DNA from: Propionivibrio soli
GTDB taxonomy: Bacteria > Pseudomonadota > Gammaproteobacteria > Burkholderiales > Rhodocyclaceae
Length of the DNA: 64,000 nucleotides
Assembly: GCF_025770765.1 (NCBI RefSeq)
Contig: NZ_JANZKY010000002.1
Location: forward strand, 186,001-250,000
Direction: 5' to 3'
Both the position numbers and the translations under genes were made by a program. Numbering within the stretch: position 1 is the first letter of the stretch; each line of letters begins with the position of its first letter. Below the pieces are notes generated by a model. It was not told the origin of the DNA, did not search any database, and saw nothing but the letters and a program-made list of their open reading frames with translations. Shown here in pieces: positions 26,640 to 35,566 of this stretch.

Positions 26640-27208
26640 TTCAACTCCAAGTCATCGAATGGAGCGATATGCAATTCAACACCAGCTTGCGGCAAAGCAA
26701 TGTCTAGTTCTCCGACCGTTGTGCGGCCGACAGTATAGCGAACGTCAACCAGTGTCTTGTCGGCAAAGGCGACGCGACGCTCCCGTTCCGCTTCTACCAA
26801 CGACAGGTTCTCGCTCAGGCCGGAACGTACGGCAGATTCCGGCCACAACGCGATCTGGAAAACCGCGAGCAGCAGCGCGGGATCAAGGCGTTTGTCCGGA
26901 ATCTGCTCGGCGCTGACATTACGGTTGTCATAGCTTGCCTGTACGAGTTTTTGCCCGAACGGCGTCAGCGCCGCGAAGCGCATCTGACTCGCATCAACCT
27001 CCACGGTCGCGATCATCGACTGCGGTTTGCCGTCGAACGTTACCGTGACTCGCTGTTGCACTTCGAATCGCTCGACCAACGACGTGCCTTGCAGACAGTA
27101 ACGGCCGCCACCCGGCAACCGCGGGCAGGAGGAGCCGCTCTCTGCGCACCCGCCCAGAGACAATGCCACGGTGATCAGCAGCGGCATCACCACACCCACT
27201 CTACCCAT
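26636..27208 (-). CDS. DUF3261 outer-membrane lipoprotein
   Basis: The 190-residue protein begins MGRVGVVMPLLITVALSLGGCAESG, a lipoprotein signal peptide with lipobox LGGC, so the mature N terminus would be the acylated Cys. The rest (VTVTFDGKPQSMIATVEVDASQMRFAALTPFGQKLVQASYD) is a beta-rich LolB-like fold typical of DUF3261, a family tied to aryl polyene clusters. I use the ATG at 27208 (AGAGGG upstream); it overlaps the MMPL transporter stop by 8 bases. It probably receives or anchors the polyene lipid at the outer membrane together with the LolA-like protein. Confidence 0.88.
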   Translation of the reverse strand: MGRVGVVMPLLITVALSLGGCAESGSSCPRLPGGGRYCLQGTSLVERFEVQQRVTVTFDGKPQSMIATVEVDASQMRFAALTPFGQKLVQASYDNRNVSAEQIPDKRLDPALLLAVFQIALWPESAVRSGLSENLSLVEAERERRVAFADKTLVDVRYTVGRTTVGELDIALPQAGVELHIAPFDDLELK

Positions 27209-29558
27209 GTCGCCCTCTATTGTTCCCAATCACCAGCGAGATCGGGGCAAGCAGCGTAGCCAAGGCAATGCCAAGCAGAAGCGTCATGCCGAATCCCGAG
27301 AGTGCCGGCATGGAGCTGAAGGCAAGCAGCCCAAAGGAAAGCAAGGTGGTTCCGGCAGACAAAAGGACGCCTGCTAGGGCTGCGCCGGAATCCACACCGC
27401 CCTCGCGCAAGAAGATCGCATAATTGACGCCCACGCCCAAAACCAGCATCAGCCCCATCACGTTGAAGAGCGTAAGCGGCGAACCCACATAGCCGAGCAC
27501 CCCTAACGTCGCCGCCATGGCAAGAACCGTCGGCATCAGCACACCGGCTGCGCCGCGAATGCCATAACGTGGCCACAGCACGAAAAAAACGAGACACAGC
27601 GCGGCTGTGAGCCAGAGTCCGCCCCACTGTCGATAAGCGCCGAACAATTGGGTCACGCTGCCCGCTTTGTCGACAAACGTGACGCCAGGAATACCTGCCG
27701 CCGCTTCAGCCACTCGTGCGACGTCGCGAACCCCATCGAGTTGGACGATCGACGCGGTGCCATGATCGGTAGCCCCCAGCCACAAGTGCTTGAACGGGAG
27801 GGCAATGGGCGACGCCAGCCAGTCGCCGATCGTCATGACCGTTCCCGCCGAAGCACGGAAGGCATGGAAGAATTCACCGATGACGTCATCGCGCACCCCG
27901 GCGTCGCTCATCAATTGCGCTACATGCCCTTCGTCGGAAAACACGGCGGTCTGCCACAAGCCCCGGTTTTCGCTTTGCCGCGCCGCGGACGGGACGAACG
28001 CGGAAGTGGCGACGAAACGCACGAGCGCTTGTTCCTTGATTAAGGTCTGCAACATCGGTGCGAGCCGCTCCTCGGCAGCAAGCACGGCCTCAGGCATTTC
28101 TCCCTCAACAAGGAAGAATTGCCCGCCCCCGCCGAGCCCCGTCAGTTCGCGGATTCTTTCCTCCTGAGCGGACAGCTCCGCTGGTCGAGAGACCAACAGG
28201 CGGATGTCGTCATTGCCTTGTAATCTGAGCCAACCCGGTGCAGAAACGGCGAGCAGCGCAGCCGCGATCAGCCACACGGTACGTTTGGTCGCCGTCCTCG
28301 TCCAGCGTTGCAATAGGCGTCGAGGAAATGCGGCGGCGCGTGCTCCATCCCGCTTGTCCGCGGATTGCAAGAAGGCTGGCAGCAACAAGACCACGGTCAG
28401 CCACGCGGCACCCAGCCCACTGAAGGCGAATAAGGCGATTTGCGAAAGCGCCGGAAACGGCGCCAGCATCAACGCGGCATAGCCGAGCAGGCTGGTTGCC
28501 AATGCCAGCGACAACCCTGGAAGAATCCGCCGAAGCCCGGCGGCCGCATCCCAACCGGCACCGGAGCCGAGCCGTGCGGCGAAGTACTGCACCGAGTAGT
28601 CGATGGCCTCGCCGATCAGGCTGGCGCCGAACACCAGCGTGATCAAATGAAGCTCTCTGAAAGCCGCCAACGTAACCACAGCGGCAGTCGCCACGCCAAA
28701 TCCCACTGAAACCAAACCGAGGACAAGCGGCCGGATCGAGCGGAAGACGAGGTACAGCAGGACAAGCATGCCGATCAGGGAGCCGGCGCCGATCAGGTCC
28801 ACCTCTCGCTTGGCGCTTTCTCTCGCATCGGCAGCGTAGAAGACCGCGCCAGTGCGTAATACCTCGGCATCCGGAAACGCCTGCCGCAAGCTCTTTTCCG
28901 CCTCCGCGACAGCGGTCATCACACCGATCTGAATGTCTCCGTCGTACGCCGAGCCAGGGAGTTCTCCTGTCACCAGGACCCACGTTCTTCCGTCTCCCCT
29001 CGAAACGAGCATCCCGTTGTCCCACTCCAGTTTTCCGCTACCCAACGGCACGCGAGAAAGCCAGGAGTCGAGAAAGCCGAACGGGTCGTCGGCAACCGTT
29101 GTAGCTACGCCGACGCGAAACGGAGAATAAAGCTTGCGTTGCAGTCGCTGCTCGAGTTCCGCATCGCCGCCACGCAGGCGCGCTCTGTCCTCCTCGCTGA
29201 GCAAGGTAAAGCGATGCCGGAGATAAATGCCTAGAAGCTGCTTCGGCGCAATCGGTGGAATTTCCGCCATCACCTGCTTGAATGTCTGTTTTGCTCTCAG
29301 TTGCCCGGCAAATGCACGCGCAGCCTCCCCGCTACGCTGCGGTGATGAAGCTCCAACCATAAACACGGCCCGATTGCCCACCGCGTCGGTGAGCTGGGTC
29401 AACGCCGTCTCGGCCACCGGATTACGCTCGGTCACCGGCAACAGGGCCAGCAGGTTTGTTTGCAAGCGAATTCCGGCCGACCATTGCGCGACAGCGGCAA
29501 GACCGACGCCGAGGGCCAGGATCAGCCAGGCGGCGGCACGCAGACGCGTTTGCGTCAC
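27201..29558 (-). CDS. MMPL/RND-type exporter of the aryl polyene cluster
   Basis: The 785-residue inner-membrane protein has a duplicated layout: one N-terminal helix, a large periplasmic loop (residues ~40-230), a block of five helices around LIGMLVLLYLVFRSIRPLVLG and GASLIGEAIDYSVQYFAARLG, then the same pattern repeated with VLMPTVLAMAATLGVLGYVGSPLTLFNVMGLMLVLGVGVNYAIFL. This is the MMPL/RND family linked to lipid export; in the aryl polyene cluster it is expected to move the finished aryl polyene lipid out of the inner membrane. GTG start overlaps the LolA-like stop (GTGA). Confidence 0.92.
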   Translation of the reverse strand: MTQTRLRAAAWLILALGVGLAAVAQWSAGIRLQTNLLALLPVTERNPVAETALTQLTDAVGNRAVFMVGASSPQRSGEAARAFAGQLRAKQTFKQVMAEIPPIAPKQLLGIYLRHRFTLLSEEDRARLRGGDAELEQRLQRKLYSPFRVGVATTVADDPFGFLDSWLSRVPLGSGKLEWDNGMLVSRGDGRTWVLVTGELPGSAYDGDIQIGVMTAVAEAEKSLRQAFPDAEVLRTGAVFYAADARESAKREVDLIGAGSLIGMLVLLYLVFRSIRPLVLGLVSVGFGVATAAVVTLAAFRELHLITLVFGASLIGEAIDYSVQYFAARLGSGAGWDAAAGLRRILPGLSLALATSLLGYAALMLAPFPALSQIALFAFSGLGAAWLTVVLLLPAFLQSADKRDGARAAAFPRRLLQRWTRTATKRTVWLIAAALLAVSAPGWLRLQGNDDIRLLVSRPAELSAQEERIRELTGLGGGGQFFLVEGEMPEAVLAAEERLAPMLQTLIKEQALVRFVATSAFVPSAARQSENRGLWQTAVFSDEGHVAQLMSDAGVRDDVIGEFFHAFRASAGTVMTIGDWLASPIALPFKHLWLGATDHGTASIVQLDGVRDVARVAEAAAGIPGVTFVDKAGSVTQLFGAYRQWGGLWLTAALCLVFFVLWPRYGIRGAAGVLMPTVLAMAATLGVLGYVGSPLTLFNVMGLMLVLGVGVNYAIFLREGGVDSGAALAGVLLSAGTTLLSFGLLAFSSMPALSGFGMTLLLGIALATLLAPISLVIGNNRGRHG

Positions 29559-30199
29559 GGCTTTCTGTCCCCGGAACCGTTGCCCGTGAACAGGCGTAAT
29601 TCATCGACCGTCAAGGTTTCTGCGGCCGCTGACTGGCGGAACTGGATTCGCGTGCTGTCCCCCCCGGCCTCCGCCAATTCGACCGTTTCAATAAATCGCC
29701 CACCGCTGATCTGCATCGAGGAGAGAAACTGCGCAATCTGAGCCTGCCTGGGCGTCAGCCGCAGGGACCATTTTGCACTATCACCCTGAGCCGATAGATC
29801 GAAGTACTCCTGCAGCGGTGCCGTGTTGGCACCGAGCATGGCGCGGAAAACCCTACCTACCTGTGCCAGGCCAGGAACGTCGCGCACGCCGCGCTCACGC
29901 CTCACGCCGTCTTCACCGATTTCAGCAATGTGCTCTTCGGCGAGGACGTAAGTCATCCGGTATGGCCGCTCGATCTGCCACAGCACCCCCTGTGGCTGCG
30001 CGTAGACGAACCGGCCCGAAATGACGAGCGGTTTCTTCATCGCCGCCATCTGTTTTGTCTGCGTAAACTCGGCGCGTACCACCGGATAACGGCTGGCTTG
30101 AGCACTGATCTCCTTCAACAGCCCCTCAGTGGCTCGTGCACCTGGTATTCCGGCTAGAACAAAGATGATTGTGGCAAGAACGACAACGTTACGCTTCAT
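29555..30199 (-). CDS. LolA-like periplasmic lipid carrier
   Basis: The 214-residue protein has a signal peptide (MKRNVVVLATIIFVLAGIPGARA) and then the LolA-type half-barrel signature VVRAEFTQTKQMAAMKKPLVISGRFVYAQPQGVLWQIERPYRM. It is the cluster-specific LolA homologue, not housekeeping LolA, and should shuttle the aryl polyene lipid across the periplasm from the MMPL exporter toward the DUF3261 lipoprotein. Start and stop both overlap neighbours by four bases, consistent with tight coupling. Confidence 0.9.
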   Translation of the reverse strand: MKRNVVVLATIIFVLAGIPGARATEGLLKEISAQASRYPVVRAEFTQTKQMAAMKKPLVISGRFVYAQPQGVLWQIERPYRMTYVLAEEHIAEIGEDGVRRERGVRDVPGLAQVGRVFRAMLGANTAPLQEYFDLSAQGDSAKWSLRLTPRQAQIAQFLSSMQISGGRFIETVELAEAGGDSTRIQFRQSAAAETLTVDELRLFTGNGSGDRKP

Positions 30200-30621
30200 T
30201 GAACGCCCATCTTATCGAGTTTCTCGAAAACGACGGCCGGCGAAACGAAGAGCAATTCCCGCGTCTGCGCGTCGACCGCCACCTGCACGGTATAGCCCTT
30301 CGTCATGCGTTCTCCGCTGGCTACGTCGCGAATCGTGTAGCCGATCTTGAGGCGATTCTCGAACTCGAGCAATTCGGCCTCAACCCGTAACCGCTGCCCA
30401 TACAGCGCCGGGCGCACATACTTCAAATGGCATTCAACGATCGGCCACAGGTATCCCGATGCCTGCATTTGCGGGTAGTCATAGTCGAATGTCCGCAGAA
30501 TCGCACAACGCGCGAGTTCGAAATATTTGACGTAATGGCCATGCCACGCCACGTTCATCGCATCCACGTCGTGAAACGGAACCTCGACCTCGATGCAAGC
30601 CGAGAGCCTAGTCGTTTTCAT
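30196..30621 (-). CDS. Acyl-CoA/ACP thioesterase (4-hydroxybenzoyl-CoA thioesterase-like hotdog)
   Basis: The 141-residue protein starts MKTTRLSACIEVEVPFHDVDAMNVAWHGHYVKYFELAR, the hallmark of the 4HBT/YbgC-type hotdog thioesterases with the catalytic Asp in FHDVDAMNV. The later segments LKYVRPALYGQRLRVEAEL and TKGYTVQVAVD complete the fold. The chosen ATG at 30621 overlaps the ammonia-lyase stop by 14 bases; a longer frame to 30693 lies wholly inside the lyase gene. It may release the aryl polyene chain or act as an editing thioesterase. Confidence 0.9.
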   Translation of the reverse strand: MKTTRLSACIEVEVPFHDVDAMNVAWHGHYVKYFELARCAILRTFDYDYPQMQASGYLWPIVECHLKYVRPALYGQRLRVEAELLEFENRLKIGYTIRDVASGERMTKGYTVQVAVDAQTRELLFVSPAVVFEKLDKMGVQ

Positions 30622-32173
30622 ACAACACCCACTTCCCCTCCTTGATCCATTCGCACATTCGGCGTAGCTCGAACTCCAAGGGCCGGTCCTCATCGAGGAA
30701 AGGAACAGCCGCTCGAGTTTCGGCGATGAAGTCCTCGATCTGCGGCATCAAAGTCTTACTGACCCCGCCCTCGCTTCCAATGCGCAGTTGTACGGCCTGT
30801 ACGGAAGCCTGCACGAGCGCCGCCGCAACCTGCTCGGTAAGCTGCAAGACCCGCAGGCAGTCGCGTGCCGCGATCGTGCCCATGCTCACCTTGTCCTGGT
30901 TGTGGCATTCCGTCGAACGCGAGAAAACGCTCGCCGGCATGGTGAGCTTCAACGCTTCTGCGGTCCAGGCCGAAGCGCCGATCTGCACCGCCTTAAACCC
31001 GTGATTGATCGCGGCACGCGTTCCCGTGCTGCCCGACAGATTTTGCGGCAATCCGTGGTTAAACTTGCTGTCGACGAGCAAGGCGAGCTGCCGATCCATC
31101 AGGTCAGCCAGATTGGCGACCGCGTTCTTCAATGCGTCCATGGCGAAGGCGATATGCCCGCCGTAGAAGTGGCCGCCGTGGAGGACAAGCCCGTTTTCGC
31201 TGTCGATCAATGGGTTGTCGTTCGCGCTGTTCAGTTCGTTCTCGATATCGCGTCGCATCCAGCCGAGCGCGTCACGCGCGACGCCAATCACATGCGGTGC
31301 GCAGCGGATCGAGTAGCGATCCTGCAGCCGGATCGTTTCGGCTTCGTCCGCATGGAGATCGGCAAAAATCCACGCTGCCGCCTCGTTCTGCCCGGCATGG
31401 GGCTTGGCGGCAAACAGTCGCGGATCGAAGTGACCTCGATTTCCGCGCAGAGCGATCGACGACAACGCCGTCAAACGGCAGCAGAGTTGCGTCAGGTAGT
31501 CCGCGCGCTTCCATGCGATGCAAGCCAGCGCAGTCATCACGGCCGTGCCGTTCATGATCGCCAGACCTTCCTTGGGCGCTAGGCGAAGCGGCCGCAAACC
31601 AAGTTCGTCGAGAACGACGCTGGCTTCTCGCCGCCGACCAGAAAAACGGACCTCACGCTCACCGATGAGCGCCGCTGCAACATACGAGAGCGGAGTCAGG
31701 TCACCACTCGCCCCAATCGACCCTTCTGCCGGGATGAACGGCAGCACGCGATGCCGGATTAGCGCCGCAAGCTGTTCGAGCAGTTCGTACCGGACGCCCG
31801 AGTATCCCTGGGCCAGCGAATTCAACCGGCACACGAGGACGGCAAGCGTCGCCTCGTCGTCGAGGTATTCGCCGAGACCGCAACCGTGGTAACGGGTCAA
31901 GTGAAGCGGCAGTTCGGCCACGAGTTCCGGTGGAATCGCGACGGTACATGAGTCGCCATAGCCGGTGGTGACGCCATAGACGACGCCATCGTTGGCGAGC
32001 AGTTCGGCAAGGAAACTCGCGCCACGGACGATCCGATCGCGAAACGCACCGCTTTTGGACAGACTGAGGGAAGCGGTGCCCCGAGCAACACCGAGGACGT
32101 CCTCGATACGCAGTCGCCCCTCGCCGACCGTTATCGTTCGTTGCCCGCGGTGATTTTCAGTCGCCGTATCCAT
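30608..32173 (-). CDS. Aromatic amino acid ammonia-lyase (HAL/PAL/TAL family)
   Basis: The 521-residue enzyme deaminates histidine, phenylalanine or tyrosine to an aryl acrylate. The MIO prosthetic group should form from Ala155-Ser156-Gly157 in GSIGASGDLTPLSY; catalytic Tyr66 is in VVYGVTTGYG, and the NDNPLI segment is also conserved. At the substrate-selecting pair, where typical HALs have Ser-His and the Rhodobacter TAL His-Leu, this protein has Tyr95-His96 (LTRYHGCG), so specificity cannot be assigned with confidence. It lies in the operon between the GT2/acyltransferase and the thioesterase, so it is not a histidine-utilisation gene. It could make cinnamate or 4-coumarate as a starter; that is inference. 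Confidence 0.92.
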   Translation of the reverse strand: MDTATENHRGQRTITVGEGRLRIEDVLGVARGTASLSLSKSGAFRDRIVRGASFLAELLANDGVVYGVTTGYGDSCTVAIPPELVAELPLHLTRYHGCGLGEYLDDEATLAVLVCRLNSLAQGYSGVRYELLEQLAALIRHRVLPFIPAEGSIGASGDLTPLSYVAAALIGEREVRFSGRRREASVVLDELGLRPLRLAPKEGLAIMNGTAVMTALACIAWKRADYLTQLCCRLTALSSIALRGNRGHFDPRLFAAKPHAGQNEAAAWIFADLHADEAETIRLQDRYSIRCAPHVIGVARDALGWMRRDIENELNSANDNPLIDSENGLVLHGGHFYGGHIAFAMDALKNAVANLADLMDRQLALLVDSKFNHGLPQNLSGSTGTRAAINHGFKAVQIGASAWTAEALKLTMPASVFSRSTECHNQDKVSMGTIAARDCLRVLQLTEQVAAALVQASVQAVQLRIGSEGGVSKTLMPQIEDFIAETRAAVPFLDEDRPLEFELRRMCEWIKEGKWVLYEND

Positions 32174-32174
32174 G

Positions 32175-33857
32175 TCAAGGCTTTCTGTTGTCGGGCCGGG
32201 CCCAAAAGTCGAAGAAATTGAACCACTGTTCAGGCGCCATTAGGCAGTAGTGCTCGAGCCGTTCGGCGTACTTTTCCATGTAGTGCCGCAAACGCTCGGC
32301 ACGGGCCGCTCTGGGAAGCTCGATCCGCTCGGCAAAATGTTCGAGGTAGGCGTGGAAGCCATCCTTGCTGCGCAAGCAAAAGAATAGAAAAACCGGACAG
32401 TCGAGCAGGCTGGCAAGAATGAACGGTCCTTGTGCGAAAGGCGCCGTCTCGCCGAGAAAATTGACGTGGGCCACACGGCTCGCCCCACCGGCGGCAGCCG
32501 GCGTGCGGTCCCCGACGATAACGACAAACTCGCCGCGATCAACCTTGTCTTTGAGCATGATCGCGGTTTCAGGCCCGAGGTCGGCGACCTCCACAAGGTT
32601 GACGCTGAAATCGGCGTTGGCTTGGCGCAATACCTCGTTGAAACGCCTGGCATGGTGGGTATAGACAACGGCGTTGACCGGAACGCGGCGCTCCCGTACG
32701 GCGAGAGCGCGGGTCATTTCTAGATTGCCCAGATGCGAGCCAATCAGGACAGCGCCTTTGCCGGCGGCGGCCATCGCTTCGAGTTGCGCGCGTCTGGGGA
32801 ACTCGACCGGGATGGATGCCGAACGCCCCGACCAGACGGCAATTTTGTCGAGCGCCGATTGGCCGAACGCCATCATGTGGGCAAAGCAATCGCCCCACGT
32901 CGGCTCGCTCCTTCCGAGACGGTGGTATACGCGGCGCAGGTAATCAAGCGACGCATGACGCGCTTTTGTTCCGGTGAGAAAAAAATAGGCGACCACCGGG
33001 TAGAGCAGACAGCGTGCAGCGCGCGCGCCAAGCAAACGATAGCAAGCGAAAACGCTACGTAGGCCGACTGCGCAGCCGCGTTCGGAGAGGCGTGACCAAT
33101 GCTCACCGCCCCGGCGGGATCCAGCCACCCGACGCCAAATGAACAACGGCAGGCGAACCAACATACCGAGTGTGAGGCGCGTATGCATCCAAGAGATGCG
33201 AAGGTTGTCCGCCAGCATGTCGAAGTGAGAGATTCCGCCAGGCGGGTAAATGACCCGGGTAGGTATATCGCGGCTCGGCACTCCGGCCCAGGCGAGTCGC
33301 ACGAGGATCTCAATGTCGAACTCCATACGGGTCGGGATCGACACGCGGTCGATCAGCTTGCACGTCGCAGCGAGCGGATACAGCCGAAAGCCACACATCG
33401 CATCGCTCACGCACAAACGTAAGGTTTCCACTCCAACCCAGAAATGCGTCACGTAGCGCCCGTACAGGCGTCCCTTCGGAATGGAAGCGTCATACACGGG
33501 GCGGCCGCAGATCACGTCGGACGGATGGGCGGCTCCCGCGGCAAGGAAGCGAGGCACGTCTGTGGCGTCGTGTTGGCCGTCGGCATCGATCTGCAAGGCG
33601 TGCGTGAATCCCTCCGCGCACGCGATTCGAAGGCCGTACATGACGGCCGCACCCTTGCCGCCATTTTCCGGCAAGCGAAACAGGCGTACCTGCGCAAGGT
33701 CTTTGGCAAGCGAGGAAAGCCCGATTTGCGTCGCCTCGTCGCTGCCGTCATCGACGACGAAAATGGGAACCCCATAAACGAGGAGTCGTTCGACGGTGGC
33801 CCGGATCACGCTTCCATGGTTATAGATCGGGATCAGTAGGCAGGGCCGGAACGTCAT
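32175..33857 (-). CDS. Fusion of family 2 glycosyltransferase and lysophospholipid-type acyltransferase
   Basis: The 560-residue protein has two domains. Residues 1-~230 are a GT2 fold: LLIPIYNHGSVIRATVERL, VDDGSDE and the metal-binding region LQIDADGQHDATDVPRF. From about residue 280 an LpxL/HtrB-like acyltransferase follows, with GKGAVLIGSHLGNLEMTRALA (the catalytic His appears as SHLGN, close to the HxxxxD-type arrangement of the LpxL family), then FVVIVGDRTPAAAG and MAPEQWFNFFDFW. It may glycosylate and acylate the lipid carrying the polyene. Stop and start overlap or abut neighbours on both sides. Confidence 0.9.
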   Translation of the reverse strand: MTFRPCLLIPIYNHGSVIRATVERLLVYGVPIFVVDDGSDEATQIGLSSLAKDLAQVRLFRLPENGGKGAAVMYGLRIACAEGFTHALQIDADGQHDATDVPRFLAAGAAHPSDVICGRPVYDASIPKGRLYGRYVTHFWVGVETLRLCVSDAMCGFRLYPLAATCKLIDRVSIPTRMEFDIEILVRLAWAGVPSRDIPTRVIYPPGGISHFDMLADNLRISWMHTRLTLGMLVRLPLFIWRRVAGSRRGGEHWSRLSERGCAVGLRSVFACYRLLGARAARCLLYPVVAYFFLTGTKARHASLDYLRRVYHRLGRSEPTWGDCFAHMMAFGQSALDKIAVWSGRSASIPVEFPRRAQLEAMAAAGKGAVLIGSHLGNLEMTRALAVRERRVPVNAVVYTHHARRFNEVLRQANADFSVNLVEVADLGPETAIMLKDKVDRGEFVVIVGDRTPAAAGGASRVAHVNFLGETAPFAQGPFILASLLDCPVFLFFCLRSKDGFHAYLEHFAERIELPRAARAERLRHYMEKYAERLEHYCLMAPEQWFNFFDFWARPDNRKP

Positions 33858-35566
33858 GCATGCCCACCAAAGACAACGCGGCCTTTCGAATAGGCCCGCT
33901 CGCCGCCCGTATAGGCGAACTCCAAACGGCCGTTTGCGGCATTCCAGTCGAGCGACAGCTCGACAAGCGCGCCCGGCAGAATAAGTGCGGTGAATTTCAC
34001 GTTCTCAAGCGAGAGAAAGTCTCCTGAGACACCGAGGTACTCGCGGCAAAACCGGATTGCCCAATCAACCTGCACCACCCCCGGCAATATCGGCATGCCG
34101 GGAAAATGCCCCGCGAAATGTTCCAAGCTGGGCGGAATCAGCATCGCGATCCTCACGCGTGCCTCGCTCCCTGTTTCCCGTTGGACGCGCTCAACAAGAG
34201 GCGAAAACGCTTCCTTCGCGGCGGACACGAAAAGCGCCGCAAGTATCGACTGGGACGTCTTGCCCCGCTCATCAACCGGCATCCGTTCGGGAAAACGCCA
34301 CCGCCGCGGCAATAGGACTGGCTCGAAGTACTGAGCGAGACAATCGCGCAGTAGGCTGACCACGTATCGCTTCCCGTGGTGAGCCATGGCCTCCCGCCCC
34401 TCTCCGTTGACTTCGACAACGACACCCAGCACCTGCCGGTGTCCCATAACAGGAACCACGGCCGCCGCAGTCACCCACGGATGCTCGGCGAGCCTGGATT
34501 CCATGTCAGGAAGCGAAAGCCGCTTCTCCTCGATCTTCACGACGCGGTCCAAACGCCCGAGCAATCGGAAACGGCCACCGGGCAACCAATCAATCGCATC
34601 GTCCATCTGCCAGTAACTATCATCCGGAAGATAGGGTGATCGCAGCGACAAGGCGCCGTTTTGTGCTCGCCGGACCTCAATACCGGGGAAAGGAGCCCAA
34701 CCATCGCTCTCAGCCTCCCCTTGGCATCGCCAAGCAATCCCACCTGTTTCCGTACTTCCAAAAATTTCCAGCGGGGACTGGCCAAGTTCTTTGGCGTATG
34801 ACCGTGAGGACTCCGTCGGCAAAGCGCCGCCAGAGGAGAAGATCGTCGTCAATCGATAACGGAATCGTGACAGCGAGACGAGCTCCGGCAGGCGGACAAG
34901 ATGCGCCGGGCTGGAGACCAATGTCGCCGGCCCGATGAACCGCAGTCGTTCCTCGATTTCATCGGGTTGCGCACAGGTGTGTGCGTCGAATGGCCGACCG
35001 GACGCCAAGGGCCAAAGTACACGGAACAACAAACCGTAAATGTGATGGCACGGAACCGTCGCGATCACCGGCGCCCCACCGAGTCGCTCACCCCAGACGC
35101 GTTCGAGCACCTCGACTTCGGCTTCAAGGTGAGCCAGCGTTTTGCGTATGCGTTTGGGTTGGCCGGTACTCCCCGAAGTGAAGAGGTCGATCACCGCTTC
35201 ATCGAGATCAATTTCAGACAAGAACACCGCTGCATCCGCTGTCGGTTTACTTTGTTCCCAACGGGCGTCATACGCGTCGGCCAATGCCTCCAGTGTCCCG
35301 GGTTGCGTATTGTGCGGGATGACGACTTGCTTTCCGGCGGCCAGCAGAGAGAAGAAGCCGAGTGCAAATTGATAGGCGTTGGCTGCGGAAAGAACCCACC
35401 GTGCTTCAGTGCGGGAGCGCAAGGCCGCCGCGGATGCGCCGACCCGGCGGCGAAACTCGCTCCAAACGATTCGGTGATCGTCGCCATAGCAGACAACGGT
35501 GTCATCCGCGCGAGCAGCAGTGAGCAGCCGGTGCAGGGAAAGGAAAGGCGCCGCCGGTATGCTCAT
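33854..35566 (-). CDS. AMP-dependent aryl ligase fused to a hotdog dehydratase
   Basis: The 570-residue protein has an adenylate-forming N-terminal ~450 residues: the P-loop-like DLFTSGSTGQPKRIRKTL (about residue 120), IFGSTETGGIAW, and RFRLLGRLDRVVKIEEKRLS. The last ~110 residues are a separate FabA/FabZ-like hotdog domain with MLIPPSLEHFAGHFPGMPILPGVVQVDWA, where HFPG-x-P-(I/V)-LPG is the dehydratase signature. The ligase should activate the aryl starter and load it on an ACP. I start it at the ATG at 35566, overlapping the upstream stop by four bases; a longer frame to 35605 runs into the membrane-protein gene. Confidence 0.9.
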   Translation of the reverse strand: MSIPAAPFLSLHRLLTAARADDTVVCYGDDHRIVWSEFRRRVGASAAALRSRTEARWVLSAANAYQFALGFFSLLAAGKQVVIPHNTQPGTLEALADAYDARWEQSKPTADAAVFLSEIDLDEAVIDLFTSGSTGQPKRIRKTLAHLEAEVEVLERVWGERLGGAPVIATVPCHHIYGLLFRVLWPLASGRPFDAHTCAQPDEIEERLRFIGPATLVSSPAHLVRLPELVSLSRFRYRLTTIFSSGGALPTESSRSYAKELGQSPLEIFGSTETGGIAWRCQGEAESDGWAPFPGIEVRRAQNGALSLRSPYLPDDSYWQMDDAIDWLPGGRFRLLGRLDRVVKIEEKRLSLPDMESRLAEHPWVTAAAVVPVMGHRQVLGVVVEVNGEGREAMAHHGKRYVVSLLRDCLAQYFEPVLLPRRWRFPERMPVDERGKTSQSILAALFVSAAKEAFSPLVERVQRETGSEARVRIAMLIPPSLEHFAGHFPGMPILPGVVQVDWAIRFCREYLGVSGDFLSLENVKFTALILPGALVELSLDWNAANGRLEFAYTGGERAYSKGRVVFGGHA

